A DNA stretch of 64,000 nt from Trichococcus ilyis (GCF_900109135.1 NZ_FNYT01000004.1:94415-158414), one strand, 5' to 3'. Shown: positions 47,785 to 58,579, counted from the stretch's first letter. Notes: a model not told the origin generated them from the sequence alone. Translations and numbers: made by a program.

Positions 47785-47860
47785 CTTCCATTCCCTCTTT
47801 TCGCTTTATGGTTTCGTCTCCGTTTCATTTTAGCAAGTATCTCTGCGGATTGCACCCTAC

Positions 47861-49018
47861 TTATTTGGAGGCGATGTAAGTCTTCAGGCGTTCAGCCGCC
47901 TCAGCAACCATCTCCGTGCTCAGCGCGTAGCTCATGCGGACATAGCCCTCTCCGCCCGGTCCGAAGATCGATCCCGGCAGCATGCCCACCTTGGCGTTCA
48001 TGCCGATTTCACGGCAGAAAGCCTTATCGTCTGTACCGAATTTCGCCGGAATCTTGGCAAAAGCGTAGAAGGCACCTTTCAGTGCGGGAACCTCAAAGCC
48101 GGCTTCCTGCAAAGCAGGAACGAGGATATCCCTTCTCTTTTCATATTCGGAACGCATCTTTTCGACATCCGGCGCGCTGTTGCGGAATGCCTCCTCGGCC
48201 GCGCGGTTGGAAACCGTCACGCCGGTCGTCACCAATTGCTGATGCGCCAAGAACAGGGTCTTCATCCATTTCGCATCCGCAGCGAGCACGCCGACGCGCC
48301 AGCCGGTCATCGCAAAAGCTTTCGAAGCCCCCTGGAAGAGGATCGTGCGGTCGCGCAGCAGAGTCGCGATCGACGTATGCTTTTCCCCGTAGGTGATTTC
48401 GCTGTAGATTTCATCGCTCAGCACGAAAATATCGTACTGCTTGATCGCGTCGGCCAAAGCCGTCAACTCTTCTTTTGTGTAGGTCGCGCCGGTCGGATTG
48501 CTCGGATAGTTCAAAAAGAGCGCTTTGACGTTTTTGTTTTCGGCCATCGTCTTGTGCAGCAGCTCCGGCGTCATCAAAAAGTTGCTGTCGGACGTGTCGA
48601 CAAGGATGCATTCGCCGCGGTTCAGCTCCACCGCATAGCTGTACAATGGAAAGTAAGGCGACGGGATGATGACCTGATCGCCCGGGTTCAACAAGCCGAA
48701 TGCCGCAGCAAAGAGCCCTTCCGTGGCACCCACCGTCATCACGATTTCCGTTTCGGGATCGTAGTGCAGATCATATTGCTTTTCCAGGAATGCGCTGACC
48801 GCTTTCCGGACGCCGAGTTCGCCGGAAGTGTGGGCATAGTGGGAAGCATTGTCTTCGATCGCCTTGATGGCGGCCTGCTTGACGTTTTCGGGCATGTCAA
48901 AATCCGGTTCCCCGATCGTCATCGGTATGCAGTCCTCCACACTGCGGAATAATTCATCAAATTCGCGGATCTGCGAAGGTTTGATGCGGGAAAATAATTC
49001 GTTTGTTGTCAAAGCCAT
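47861..49018 (-). CDS. Class I/II pyridoxal-phosphate aminotransferase (PatA/AspC-like)
   Basis: 385 aa fold type I enzyme. PLP lysine in GASKAFAMTGWRVG; NYPSNPTGATY and SDEIYSEI bind substrate and cofactor; the C-terminus carries the carboxylate-binding Arg in EGYVRMSYA. Substrate could be aspartate, aromatic amino acids or N-acetyl-diaminopimelate. GGAGG SD; a hairpin lies in its 5' region. Confidence 0.92.
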   Translation of the reverse strand: MALTTNELFSRIKPSQIREFDELFRSVEDCIPMTIGEPDFDMPENVKQAAIKAIEDNASHYAHTSGELGVRKAVSAFLEKQYDLHYDPETEIVMTVGATEGLFAAAFGLLNPGDQVIIPSPYFPLYSYAVELNRGECILVDTSDSNFLMTPELLHKTMAENKNVKALFLNYPSNPTGATYTKEELTALADAIKQYDIFVLSDEIYSEITYGEKHTSIATLLRDRTILFQGASKAFAMTGWRVGVLAADAKWMKTLFLAHQQLVTTGVTVSNRAAEEAFRNSAPDVEKMRSEYEKRRDILVPALQEAGFEVPALKGAFYAFAKIPAKFGTDDKAFCREIGMNAKVGMLPGSIFGPGGEGYVRMSYALSTEMVAEAAERLKTYIASK

Positions 49019-49042
49019 CTCTTACATCCTCCATCCAAGTGT

Positions 49043-49080
49043 GCAGGCGCCACCGAAAAACCTTGCGGCGCCTGCTTTTT
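49043..49080. repeat. Terminator-shaped hairpin upstream of the aminotransferase gene
   Basis: Perfect 9-bp stem GCAGGCGCC/GGCGCCTGC with TTTTT on the plus side. No plus-strand gene ends here, so it may block antisense transcripts or act in the aminotransferase leader. Confidence 0.5.
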
Positions 49081-49245
49081 AATAGGAAAGCATCCTTTTT
49101 CTCACATGATTTTAACATTAATCAGAATACGACTATTCCGCCCATAAGTCAAGCGCCCCATGGCTTCGCCCGCACGAAGAGAGCGTTTTCCCATTTTGAA
49201 TATGAGAAAATTTGAAATTTTTGCCATTCTTTTTAATCTTATGTG

Positions 49246-49274
49246 TTGACAACGAAAGCGGGATTGGGTATAGT
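49246..49274 (+). promoter_or_regulatory. metNIQ operon promoter
   Basis: TTGACA (49246-49251), 17-bp spacer, TATAGT (49269-49274). Confidence 0.9.
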
Positions 49275-49280
49275 AATCAC

Positions 49281-49597
49281 ATCAAAAACACAGCGAAGAG
49301 AAGAGTAAATCATTCCACTCCTTCATTAGAGAGCTTGGTCAGGTGAAAGCAAGCAAGGAAGTGTTGGTTGAAGATGGTCTCAGAGTGGCTTGTCCGATGA
49401 ATGGTTTCTTAGGGCAGGACGGGAACACCCGTTACAGTGTCTCAGTCTGACTTGCAGCAATTTGCAAGCGCACTGGCTAAGGCGGATGCAGCGATGCTTC
49501 CGTGAACTAAGGTGGTAACACGAGATCGAATTTTGAGCTCTCGTCCTTATCTTGCGCATAAATGATGCAGCAGATAGGACGGGAGTTTTTTGATTTT
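49281..49597 (+). promoter_or_regulatory. T-box leader 1 (methionine)
   Basis: Distal-loop motif AGAGAGCTTGGTCAGGTGAAAGC, specifier ATG (49374-49376, in TTGAAGATGG), T-box AAGGTGGTAACACGAG (49509-49524) and terminator 49538-49591 with six T. Uncharged initiator or elongator tRNA-Met would stabilise the antiterminator. Confidence 0.92.
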
Positions 49598-49616
49598 TAT
49601 GATATAATCTGAACGC

Positions 49617-49896
49617 GAGGAAGAGGAAAGTAAGATCCGCAACGTATCACAGCGAGCCTGGTTGGATGAGAACAGGCATACGGAACGGTTTTGAAGATGG
49701 CCTTGGAGCGGGAGGGATGAGCTGGCACATCAGTGAGTCCTTCAAGGGAGCACCCTTTATCGTGCACGGGTGAAGCAGGCCTTCACTCATTGAGGGATCC
49801 AGCCGCGAGGGGGATCCGAACAAAGGTGGTAACACGAAGCGTCCGCATTCGTCCTTAACGTCATATTTTTTTGATGTAGGATGGATGCTTTTTTAT
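49617..49896 (+). promoter_or_regulatory. T-box leader 2 (methionine)
   Basis: Second full leader: GAGCCTGG..distal arm, specifier ATG (49696-49698, again in TTGAAGATGG), T-box AAAGGTGGTAACACGAAG (49822-49839), terminator 49845-49894. Ends 19 bp before metN. Confidence 0.92.
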
Positions 49897-49913
49897 TAGA
49901 GGAGGAAAGATAC

Positions 49914-50990
49914 ATGATCAGTCTACAGGATATTTCAGTGACTTTTAAAACTGACAAAAACAAAACCGTTCATGCCGTTCAGCACGTTTCGCTCGAAGTC
50001 GACAAAGGCGACGTCTACGGGATCGTCGGCTACAGCGGCGCCGGCAAGAGCACCTTGGTAAGGACCATCAATCTGCTGCAGCGGCCCACCGAAGGAAAAG
50101 TCATCGTGAGCGGAAAAGACATGATGGCGCTGAACGACAAGGAACTGCGCGAATCGCGCAAAAAAATCGGGATGATTTTCCAGCACTTCAACCTGATGCG
50201 CTCCCGCACCATTTACGACAACGTCGCATTTCCATTGAAGAACTCTTCCCTGAGCAAACAGGAAATCCACGACAAAGTGACGGAGCTGCTATCATTAGTG
50301 GGCTTGTCCGAAAAAGCCAAAGCCTACCCTTCCCAATTGTCGGGCGGACAAAAGCAGCGCGTGGCCATCGCCCGCGCCTTGGCGAACGACCCGGAAGTGC
50401 TGCTCTGCGATGAAGCGACCAGCGCCTTGGATCCGAAGACGACTTCTTCGATCTTGGCCTTGCTGAAAGAGCTGAACAAACGCTTGAACCTGACGATCGT
50501 CATCATCACGCATGAGATGCAGGTCGTGAAGGAAATCTGCAACAAAGTGGCAGTGATGGAAAACGGCGGCGTGATCGAATACGGTTCGATCCTTGATATC
50601 TTCACGAAACCGCAGAACCAATTGACGAAGGACTTCATCGATACGGCGACACACGTCGAACACGGCATCGAAACGGTCATCACCCATCCGACCATCCTGA
50701 ATTTGGGCGAGCATGATGTGCTGACGAAGCTTTCCTTCGTCGGAGGTTCCACAGGCGAGCCGCTCATCGCCAAGCTGGCCAATTCGTTCAACGTGAACGG
50801 GAACATCCTGTTCGGGAACGTCGAAATATTGCAGGACACGCCAGTCGGCACCCTGCTCCTCGTCCTGAGCGGGACACCGGAAGCCGTCGCAAAAGCGGTC
50901 CGTTACCTGCAGGATAACGGCGTAACCGTGGAAATCATCACGGAAGAAATCATCGCCGAAAAGAAAAATAAAGGAGGAGACGAAGAATGA
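49914..50990 (+). CDS. metN: Methionine ABC transporter ATPase
   Basis: 358 aa. Walker [11 protein letters not shown], signature LSGGQKQR, Walker [13 protein letters not shown], and a C-terminal NIL domain (about 265-345) that senses methionine in the cell. ATG 49914 behind GAGGAGG; an in-frame ATG at 49881 lies in the T-box terminator and is not used. Overlaps metI by 4 bp. Confidence 0.97.
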   Translation: MISLQDISVTFKTDKNKTVHAVQHVSLEVDKGDVYGIVGYSGAGKSTLVRTINLLQRPTEGKVIVSGKDMMALNDKELRESRKKIGMIFQHFNLMRSRTIYDNVAFPLKNSSLSKQEIHDKVTELLSLVGLSEKAKAYPSQLSGGQKQRVAIARALANDPEVLLCDEATSALDPKTTSSILALLKELNKRLNLTIVIITHEMQVVKEICNKVAVMENGGVIEYGSILDIFTKPQNQLTKDFIDTATHVEHGIETVITHPTILNLGEHDVLTKLSFVGGSTGEPLIAKLANSFNVNGNILFGNVEILQDTPVGTLLLVLSGTPEAVAKAVRYLQDNGVTVEIITEEIIAEKKNKGGDEE

Positions 50991-51667
50991 ACACATTCAT
51001 CACTACATTTCTCCCGAACGTCTCTGAAATCTGGGATGAAGTGATCCAAAGTACCTGGGAAACCTTATATATGACTCTCATTGCCGGGTTGATCGCCGGT
51101 GGGCTGGGCGTCATCCTGGGCGTCATCCTGCTCGTCACCCAAGACGGCGGCATCCTGGAGAACAAATACCTGTACAGCATCCTGGACAAACTGGTAAACA
51201 TCTTCCGATCGCTGCCGTTCATCATCCTGATGGCACTGATCGTACCGTTCACGCGTTTCGTGGTCGGCACTTCGATCGGAACGACCGCATCGATCGTACC
51301 GCTTGTGGTCGCAACGGTTCCCTTCTATGCCCGTCAGATCCAAAACGCATTGGTTGAAGTCGATCCCGGCGTCATCGAGGCGGCCCAATCAATGGGTGCC
51401 AGTCCTTGGGAAATCATCTTCCGCGTCTACCTGAAGGAAGGCTTGCCCGGCATCATCCGCGTATCATCCGTAACAATCATCAACCTGATCGGCTTGACGG
51501 CGATGGCCGGAGCGATTGGCGGAGGCGGCTTGGGTAACCTGGCCATCACCCGCGGCTACAATCGATTCCAGAACGATGTGACCTTGGTCGCAACCATCAT
51601 CATCCTGATCATCGTATTCATCAGCCAAGCCATCGGCAATGCCTTGGTGAAGAAAGTCAGCCATTAA
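50987..51667 (+). CDS. metI: Methionine ABC transporter permease
   Basis: 226 aa, about five membrane helices, with the coupling EAA loop ([14 protein letters not shown]). AAAGGAGG SD; ATGA overlap with metN. Confidence 0.97.
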   Translation: MNTFITTFLPNVSEIWDEVIQSTWETLYMTLIAGLIAGGLGVILGVILLVTQDGGILENKYLYSILDKLVNIFRSLPFIILMALIVPFTRFVVGTSIGTTASIVPLVVATVPFYARQIQNALVEVDPGVIEAAQSMGASPWEIIFRVYLKEGLPGIIRVSSVTIINLIGLTAMAGAIGGGGLGNLAITRGYNRFQNDVTLVATIIILIIVFISQAIGNALVKKVSH

Positions 51668-51674
51668 AGAAAGA

Positions 51675-51793
51675 AAAGCGGAACGGGTTCGTTCAGCCCT
51701 GAAAGAATTTTAGGAAATCGTGCCGACTGAGCATCGAAGAGCGCAATAGGTACGATTTATCTAAATTCCGAAGGGCTAACCCGTGAAGCTAGC
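51675..51793 (+). ncRNA. Folded ~119-nt repeat element, copy B
   Basis: Lies between metI and the first metQ, so it is part of the operon mRNA. Same fold as copy A (42719-42837): AACGGGTT/AACCCGT, AGCCC/GGGCT, GAATTT/AAATTC, CGTGCC/GGTACG. Changes relative to A keep pairing. Confidence 0.75.
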
Positions 51794-51857
51794 CAACTAT
51801 GTTGGAGTTACACACCCTTATTGGAAACTAAAAAAACAAAATCGGAGGAAACAAATC

Positions 51858-52712
51858 ATGAACAAGAAAAATGTATTATTCTCAGGTGTTGCAGCACTTA
51901 CCCTATTTTTGGCAGCTTGCGGAAGCAACGGATCGGACACGGACTCGGCAGCGGACACAACCGCTTCAGACAATGAAGCAGTGAAAATCGGCGTAGTCAG
52001 CGAAGTAGAAGTCGAAGTCTGGGAAGATGTCGCAGCGCGTCTGGAAGACAAAGGTATCGATTTGGAAATCGTCCAATTTACAGACTATGTACAACCTAAT
52101 GTTGCCTTGGAGAATGGCGACGTCGACCTGAACGCGTTCCAGCACGTTGCTTACCTTGAGGATTTCAATGCCAACAATAAATCGGATCTGACACCGATCG
52201 GCTTCACCTATATTTCCCCGCTTGGCTTGTATTCCGAAAAAGTGACGGACTATGCCGATATCGCCGATGGAGCTAAAATCGCCATCCCGAACGATGTGAC
52301 AAACGGCGGACGCGCACTCCTGCTGCTGCAAGCAATCGGTCTGATCAAACTGGATGAAGCAAAAGGAACAACGCCGACAGTCAATGATATCACCGAAAAT
52401 CCGAAAAACATCAGCTTTGAAGAATTGGATGCTTCCCAAGTTGCCCGTTCCCTTCCGGATGTGGATGCAGCGGTCATCAACACGAACTACGCTACCGATT
52501 CCGGTTTGAACCCTAAAGAAGATGCTTTATTCTTGGATACAGACAACATCGCCAGTGTTGCGGACGTCTACAAGAACATCGTAGCCGCTCGCGCTGAAGA
52601 TGCTGAAAACGAAACTTACAAAAAGGTCGTTGCGGAATACCAAACAGCCGAAACAGCAGCAATCCTGGATGATGTCACAGAAGGCAACGACGTACCCGCT
52701 TGGGAACAGTAA
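51858..52712 (+). CDS. metQ: MetQ-type methionine-binding lipoprotein 1
   Basis: 284 aa, NlpA family. Lipobox LAAC with Cys21, Ser/Asp-rich linker, then the binding lobe (VEVEVWEDVAARL, DLNAFQHVAYL, NDVTNGGRALLLLQ). GGAGG SD. First of three paralogues in the operon. Confidence 0.95.
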   Translation: MNKKNVLFSGVAALTLFLAACGSNGSDTDSAADTTASDNEAVKIGVVSEVEVEVWEDVAARLEDKGIDLEIVQFTDYVQPNVALENGDVDLNAFQHVAYLEDFNANNKSDLTPIGFTYISPLGLYSEKVTDYADIADGAKIAIPNDVTNGGRALLLLQAIGLIKLDEAKGTTPTVNDITENPKNISFEELDASQVARSLPDVDAAVINTNYATDSGLNPKEDALFLDTDNIASVADVYKNIVAARAEDAENETYKKVVAEYQTAETAAILDDVTEGNDVPAWEQ

Positions 52713-52797
52713 GACCTAAGACCCATTCATTTGTTTACAAAAATCATGTTTGCAGACGTGATGTAAAAATATAATAAAACAATCGGAGGAAATACAT

Positions 52798-53655
52798 ATG
52801 AAAAAGAGTAAATTATTTGGCGGCCTAGTCCTTTCAGCTTCATTATTTTTGGCAGCATGCGGAAACAGCGGCACAACCGCTGATTCATCCGCTGCGGAGT
52901 CAAGCGCAGCAGCAGAAGCAACTACAGTCAAAATCGGGCTGGTCAGCGAATCCGCAGTCGAAATCTGGGAAGCTGTCGCAGAACGTCTGGAAGATGACAA
53001 CATCGACCTTGAAATCGTCAAATTCACGGACTACAACCAGCCGAACATCGCTCTGGACAACGGCGAAATCGACTTGAACGCCTTCCAGCACGTTGCTTTC
53101 CTGGAGAACTACAACGCCAACAACGATGCCGACCTTACCCCGATCGGTTTCACTTTTGTGTCTCCACTGGGAATCTACTCTGACAAGTATGAAGATTACA
53201 GCGAAATCCAGGACGGCGACACAATCGCTATCCCGAATGACGTAACCAACGGCGGCCGCGCGTTGTTGCTGCTGCAAGCCATCGACTTGATCACTCTGGA
53301 CAACGCAACCGGCACAACCCCGACAGTAGCGGACATCATCGAAAATCCTAAGAACCTGAACATCGAAGAATTGGATGCCGCTCAATTGCCGCGTTCGCTT
53401 CAGGATGCAGGCGCTGCAGTCATCAACACCAACTTCGCCGTCGATGCCGGCTTAGTGCCTACCGAAGATGCCCTTTACTTGGATACGGACAACATCCAAA
53501 AAGTCTTGGACATCTACAAAAACGTCGTGGCTGCCCGCGCTGAAGACGTCGACAACGAAGTCTACAAAAAAGTTGTAGCGGAATACCAAACGGAAGAAAC
53601 AAAAGCTTTGATTGCAGAAACAACCGCAAACACGGATATCCCTGCTTGGGACTAA
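52798..53655 (+). CDS. MetQ-type lipoprotein 2
   Basis: 285 aa, lipobox LAAC with Cys21. Very similar to MetQ 1 across the binding domain (DLNAFQHVAFLENYNANN), so a recent duplication. CGGAGG SD. A strong hairpin follows it. Confidence 0.93.
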   Translation: MKKSKLFGGLVLSASLFLAACGNSGTTADSSAAESSAAAEATTVKIGLVSESAVEIWEAVAERLEDDNIDLEIVKFTDYNQPNIALDNGEIDLNAFQHVAFLENYNANNDADLTPIGFTFVSPLGIYSDKYEDYSEIQDGDTIAIPNDVTNGGRALLLLQAIDLITLDNATGTTPTVADIIENPKNLNIEELDAAQLPRSLQDAGAAVINTNFAVDAGLVPTEDALYLDTDNIQKVLDIYKNVVAARAEDVDNEVYKKVVAEYQTEETKALIAETTANTDIPAWD

Positions 53656-53701
53656 GCGACAACCCTTCTTCCCCAGCCCGATAACATACTAAATTTACGA
53701 G

Positions 53702-53745
53702 TAGCATCAAGCCGGTGCGTTTCTTTCGCACCGCTCTTGATGCTA
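53702..53745 (+). terminator. Internal terminator between the second and third metQ
   Basis: TAGCATCAAG/CTTGATGCTA outer stem with GGTGCG/CGCACC inner stem; T-poor tail, so partial. Confidence 0.7.
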
Positions 53746-53773
53746 TCTTTATATACTAAGGAGCCCTTTACTA

Positions 53774-54631
53774 ATGAAAAATAAGCCTTTTTTAGCAACC
53801 TTGACCCTTTCAGCCAGCCTTTTCCTTGCCGCTTGCGGCAGCGCAGCCTCCGATTCCGCCAGCGACTCTGCCGCTACGGGCGCCGACGAGCCGATCAAAG
53901 TCACGTTGGGTGTCGTCGGCGAAGTCAACGAGCCTTGGGACTACGTCATCGAAGAGTTGAAAGAAAAAGAGAACATCGAAGTCGAACTGGTCAAATTCAC
54001 CGACTACACAACCCCCAACAATGCCTTGGCCGAAGGTGAGATCGATCTGAGCTCGTTCCAGACCGAAATCTTCATGGACAACTACAACAAAGACCACGGT
54101 ACGGACTTGACGACCATCGGCTATACGGTGATGGCTCCATTAGGGCTTTATTCCGAAAAAATCACGAGCTTCAACGAATTGAAGGAAGGCGACACGATCG
54201 CCATCCCGAATGACGTCTCAAATGAAGGCCGTGCCTTGATCCTGTTGCAGACATCCGGACTGATCAAGCTTGATCCTAAGGCCGGTTTGGTTCCAACAAC
54301 TGAAGATGTTATCGAAAACAGATTGAACCTGCAGTTCCGGACGCTCGAATCCAATCAGACTGCCCGCGCCTTGCAGGACGTGACTGCTTCCGTCATCAAC
54401 AGCGGAATGGCAGTTGATGCAGGCTTCATCCCGAGTGAAGATGCTGTCTTCCTTGAGCCGGTTACGGAAGATTCAAACCCCTATTACAACGTCATCGCGG
54501 CGCTTGACGAAGATGCCGACAACGAGGTCTTCCAGACGATTGTGGAATATTATCAATCCGAAGGAACTGCCAAAGTCATCAAAGAATCATCAAAAGGCTC
54601 GCAATTCCCGGTTTGGGACCAGGCGGAATAA
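53774..54631 (+). CDS. MetQ/NlpA-type lipoprotein 3 (divergent)
   Basis: 285 aa, lipobox LAAC with Cys21. More divergent: VGEVNEPWDYVIEEL replaces the common segment and the pocket stretch is DLSSFQTEIFMDNYN. It may bind another amino acid or a peptide, perhaps the substrate or product of the hydrolase downstream. Confidence 0.9.
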   Translation: MKNKPFLATLTLSASLFLAACGSAASDSASDSAATGADEPIKVTLGVVGEVNEPWDYVIEELKEKENIEVELVKFTDYTTPNNALAEGEIDLSSFQTEIFMDNYNKDHGTDLTTIGYTVMAPLGLYSEKITSFNELKEGDTIAIPNDVSNEGRALILLQTSGLIKLDPKAGLVPTTEDVIENRLNLQFRTLESNQTARALQDVTASVINSGMAVDAGFIPSEDAVFLEPVTEDSNPYYNVIAALDEDADNEVFQTIVEYYQSEGTAKVIKESSKGSQFPVWDQAE

Positions 54632-54650
54632 TCAGAAAAGCTTAACATTT

Positions 54651-54684
54651 AAAGGGGCGTGGGCCATCAGCCCAGAGCCCCTTT
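54651..54684 (+). terminator. Hairpin before the M20 hydrolase
   Basis: AAAGGGGC/GCCCCTTT with an inner GGGC/GCCC; short T run, so probably an attenuator. Confidence 0.6.
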
Positions 54685-54712
54685 CCCATACAGATCCAAG
54701 GAGGAACCAGCC

Positions 54713-55900
54713 ATGACCATCATCCAAAAGCAGATCCACGAAGAAGTTACCGACATTTACGATTATATCGTCGCCTTGCGTCGCCATTTCCACCGGCATC
54801 CGGAGCCGAGCCTGAAGGAATTCGAAACGATCCAACGCATCAAGGAGGAAGTGGAAAAAATCGGCGTACCTTACATCAATGTCGGAGAGACCGGCATCTT
54901 GGCCACTTTGACCGGCGGGAAAGGCCCAGGCAAAACCATTCTGCTGCGCGCCGATATCGATGCGCTGCCGCTGCCGGATGAGACCGGCAAACCCTACGCT
55001 TCCGTCAATTCTGGCTTCAACCACGCCTGCGGCCACGACGGACATACGGCTTCCCTGCTGGGTGCGCTGAAAATCCTGAAGGAGCGTCAGAATACGTTTG
55101 CGGGGACGATCCAGTTCGCCTTCCAGCCGGCAGAGGAAATCGGCGGTGGGGCGCGCCAATTCGTGCGCGGCGGCCATATCGACGGCATCGACCATGTCTT
55201 CGGCATCCATCTTCAATCCGGCACGAAACTGGGCAAAATCGTTGCGACACCAGGGCCTTCCAATGCGTCCTGCGACATCTTCAAGATCAAAGTTTTCGGC
55301 AAGAGCGGGCATGTCTCGCGGCCGGATCTGGGCCGCGATGCCTTGGTCAGTGCCGCTGCCATCGTTACGGAACTGCAGACGATTGTCGCACGGGAAGTCC
55401 GCCCCACCGATGAAGTCGTGGTCGGCATCGGCGTGTTGCGTGCCGGCACGAACTACAACATCATCGCCAACGAAGCTGAAATCGAAGGCACCGTCAGAAC
55501 CTTCAGTCATGAAGTCCGCGCGCAAGTGCTGGAAGCGGTGGAAAGGATCGCGAAAAGCGTTGCCGATGCGCATCGCACAACCATCGAATTCTCCAACTAC
55601 GATGCCGCAGCGCCGCTGATCAATGATCTGCAGGCGGCTGAGCATGCCATCCGGGTCGCCTCGGATATCGTCGGCATCGAAAACGTCATCACCGACAGCC
55701 CGAAAAGCATGGGTGCCGATGACTTCGCCGATTACCTTGCGGTCGCACCCGGCGTCTACTGCTTCGTCGGCACCCAGAGCGGCGAAGAGACGGCTTACGG
55801 CCATCACCACGAAAAATTCGACATCGATGAAAAAGGCTTAGCCATCGCGACGGAACTCCATGTTTCCTATGCGCTGGCCTATCTGAGCAGCCCTTTTTGA
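54713..55900 (+). CDS. M20-family amidohydrolase (N-acyl amino acid type)
   Basis: 395 aa. Metal ligands: NHACGHDGHTA, QPAEEIGGGA (catalytic Glu), GIHLQS and the C-terminal HHHEKF. Dimerisation domain about 185-295. Related to hippurate/N-acetyl-amino-acid hydrolases. Its place after metNIQ suggests release of methionine from N-acyl-methionine or a dipeptide; substrate is inferred. AAGGAGG SD. Confidence 0.9.
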   Translation: MTIIQKQIHEEVTDIYDYIVALRRHFHRHPEPSLKEFETIQRIKEEVEKIGVPYINVGETGILATLTGGKGPGKTILLRADIDALPLPDETGKPYASVNSGFNHACGHDGHTASLLGALKILKERQNTFAGTIQFAFQPAEEIGGGARQFVRGGHIDGIDHVFGIHLQSGTKLGKIVATPGPSNASCDIFKIKVFGKSGHVSRPDLGRDALVSAAAIVTELQTIVAREVRPTDEVVVGIGVLRAGTNYNIIANEAEIEGTVRTFSHEVRAQVLEAVERIAKSVADAHRTTIEFSNYDAAAPLINDLQAAEHAIRVASDIVGIENVITDSPKSMGADDFADYLAVAPGVYCFVGTQSGEETAYGHHHEKFDIDEKGLAIATELHVSYALAYLSSPF

Positions 55901-55908
55901 TCCCCAAA

Positions 55909-55954
55909 AAAACGCGTCGCCCAGATGGATTATTCCATCTGGGCAACGCGTTTT
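55909..55954. terminator. Bidirectional terminator
   Basis: About 20-bp stem with one mismatch (AAAACGCGT..GATGGA with TCCATC..ACGCGTTTT), ends the met operon and mgsA. Confidence 0.95.
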
Positions 55955-55978
55955 GAATTTTTACAGACAATCACCTGT

Positions 55979-56398
55979 TTAGCCGAAATCGATGCTGCCT
56001 TCCGCATTGTAGAATTCGCGCCAATCGACGAAACCGGCGTCCAGTCCGCGGAGCAACACTTCAGCCGTACCGATGTTGGTGGCCAACGGAATTTCATAGA
56101 CATCGCTCAGACGGATCAAAGCGGTCACATCCGGTTCATGCGGCATGGCGGCCAACGGATCCCGTAGGAAGATGACCACATCCATTTCATTTTCCGAAAT
56201 CATCGCCCCGATCTGCTGATCGCCGCCAAGCGGCCCAGATTTAAAACGGTGGACTTCCAGCCCGGTCGCTTCCATGATGCGGGTTCCGGTTGTTCCGGTC
56301 GCAAATAATTCATGCTCTTCCAAAATCGCTTTATAGGCGGTGCATAATTGGATCATCAAATCTTTTTTTCGGTCGTGTGCGATTAATGCTACTTTCAT
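55979..56398 (-). CDS. mgsA: Methylglyoxal synthase
   Basis: 139 aa. DHAP to methylglyoxal. [13 protein letters not shown] start, phosphate site TGTTGTRI, catalytic Asp in [21 protein letters not shown] 56396-56398 with GGGAGG; an in-frame start six codons earlier overlaps the SD. Confidence 0.96.
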   Translation of the reverse strand: MKVALIAHDRKKDLMIQLCTAYKAILEEHELFATGTTGTRIMEATGLEVHRFKSGPLGGDQQIGAMISENEMDVVIFLRDPLAAMPHEPDVTALIRLSDVYEIPLATNIGTAEVLLRGLDAGFVDWREFYNAEGSIDFG

Positions 56399-56512
56399 TC
56401 GTTTTCCTCCCTGCAATTTTTATAAGTATAGTATATCATTTTAGCGGTTTTATGGTGGAAACGGTCACAATATTTTTCTTATACTTACCGAAAAAAACAA
56501 AAAATATACGGA

Positions 56513-56548
56513 TTTCTTCATATTCTCTTCACAATTAAGGACTATTAT
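56513..56548 (+). promoter_or_regulatory. Promoter of small RNA 1
   Basis: Two TCTTCA half-sites (56515-56520, 56526-56531) with an 11-bp repeat, then 11 bp, then TATTAT (56543-56548). No sigma-A -35; layout suggests an activator of the OmpR kind. Confidence 0.65.
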
Positions 56549-56553
56549 ACAGA

Positions 56554-56647
56554 TAGGCCAATCACAACAATCTTTTTACTCTTCTTTACTCCTCCAAAGT
56601 AAAGAACAACTCCTTTATTCCACCGTTCTTATGAGCGGTGGTTTTTT
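56554..56647 (+). ncRNA. Putative small RNA 1 with UCCUCC loop
   Basis: About 94 nt. 5' single-stranded AGGCCAATCACAACAATC; stem-loop TTCTTTAC/GTAAAGAA (56582-56589, 56599-56606) with loop TCCTCCAAA; terminator CCACCG/CGGTGG plus six T (56620-56647). A homologue lies at 59653-59755. The loop could pair with ribosome-binding sites. Confidence 0.75.
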
Positions 56648-56667
56648 GTGGTTGTTCGAATTTATGC

Positions 56668-56700
56668 CGGTTGTCCGATTTCCCGGAAGTATCGGACAAC
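56668..56700. repeat. TTGTCCGAT hairpin
   Basis: GGTTGTCCGAT/ATCGGACAACC, 11-bp stem, same core as the hairpin at 14868-14901. Confidence 0.65.
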
Positions 56701-56706
56701 CACGTG

Positions 56707-56740
56707 AAAAGGCTGCCCCGAAAATTCGGAACAGCCTTTT
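56707..56740 (-). terminator. Terminator of the SemiSWEET-GH1 operon
   Basis: AAAAGGCTG/CAGCCTTTT outer stem, CCGAA/TTCGG inner stem. Confidence 0.8.
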
Positions 56741-56754
56741 CCAAATATGTAATT

Positions 56755-58445
<1,691 letters not shown>

Positions 58446-58518
58446 TATTTTCTCCCCCTACCGGTTTGGATGCGCGACTCGAATGGCCAATAAGACGGCT
58501 GCATTCATTTACCATTCG

Positions 58519-58546
58519 ATTATAATGGATAGCGGACCAAAGGCAA
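58519..58546 (-). promoter_or_regulatory. SemiSWEET-GH1 promoter
   Basis: Minus strand TTGCCT (58541-58546), 16-bp spacer, TATAAT (58519-58524). Confidence 0.65.
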
Positions 58547-58564
58547 TAACTTCCGGTCACTCCG

Positions 58565-58579
58565 TAACAACGTTTACAA
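58565..58579. promoter_or_regulatory. Candidate cre site (CcpA)
   Basis: Minus strand TTGTAAACGTTGTTA, 13 of 15 positions of WTGNAARCGNWWWCA; lies upstream of the SemiSWEET promoter and of RpiR. Confidence 0.5.

Noticed and set aside
49597..49616. Separate promoter for the second T-box (TATAAT at 49603-49608)
   Set aside because: No acceptable -35 at 16-18 bp; the TATAAT lies in the tail of the first terminator and is likely chance.
54632..55810. Minus-strand open frame of 392 codons opposite the M20 hydrolase
   Set aside because: Antisense shadow; the plus strand has the metal-binding motifs and an AAGGAGG start.
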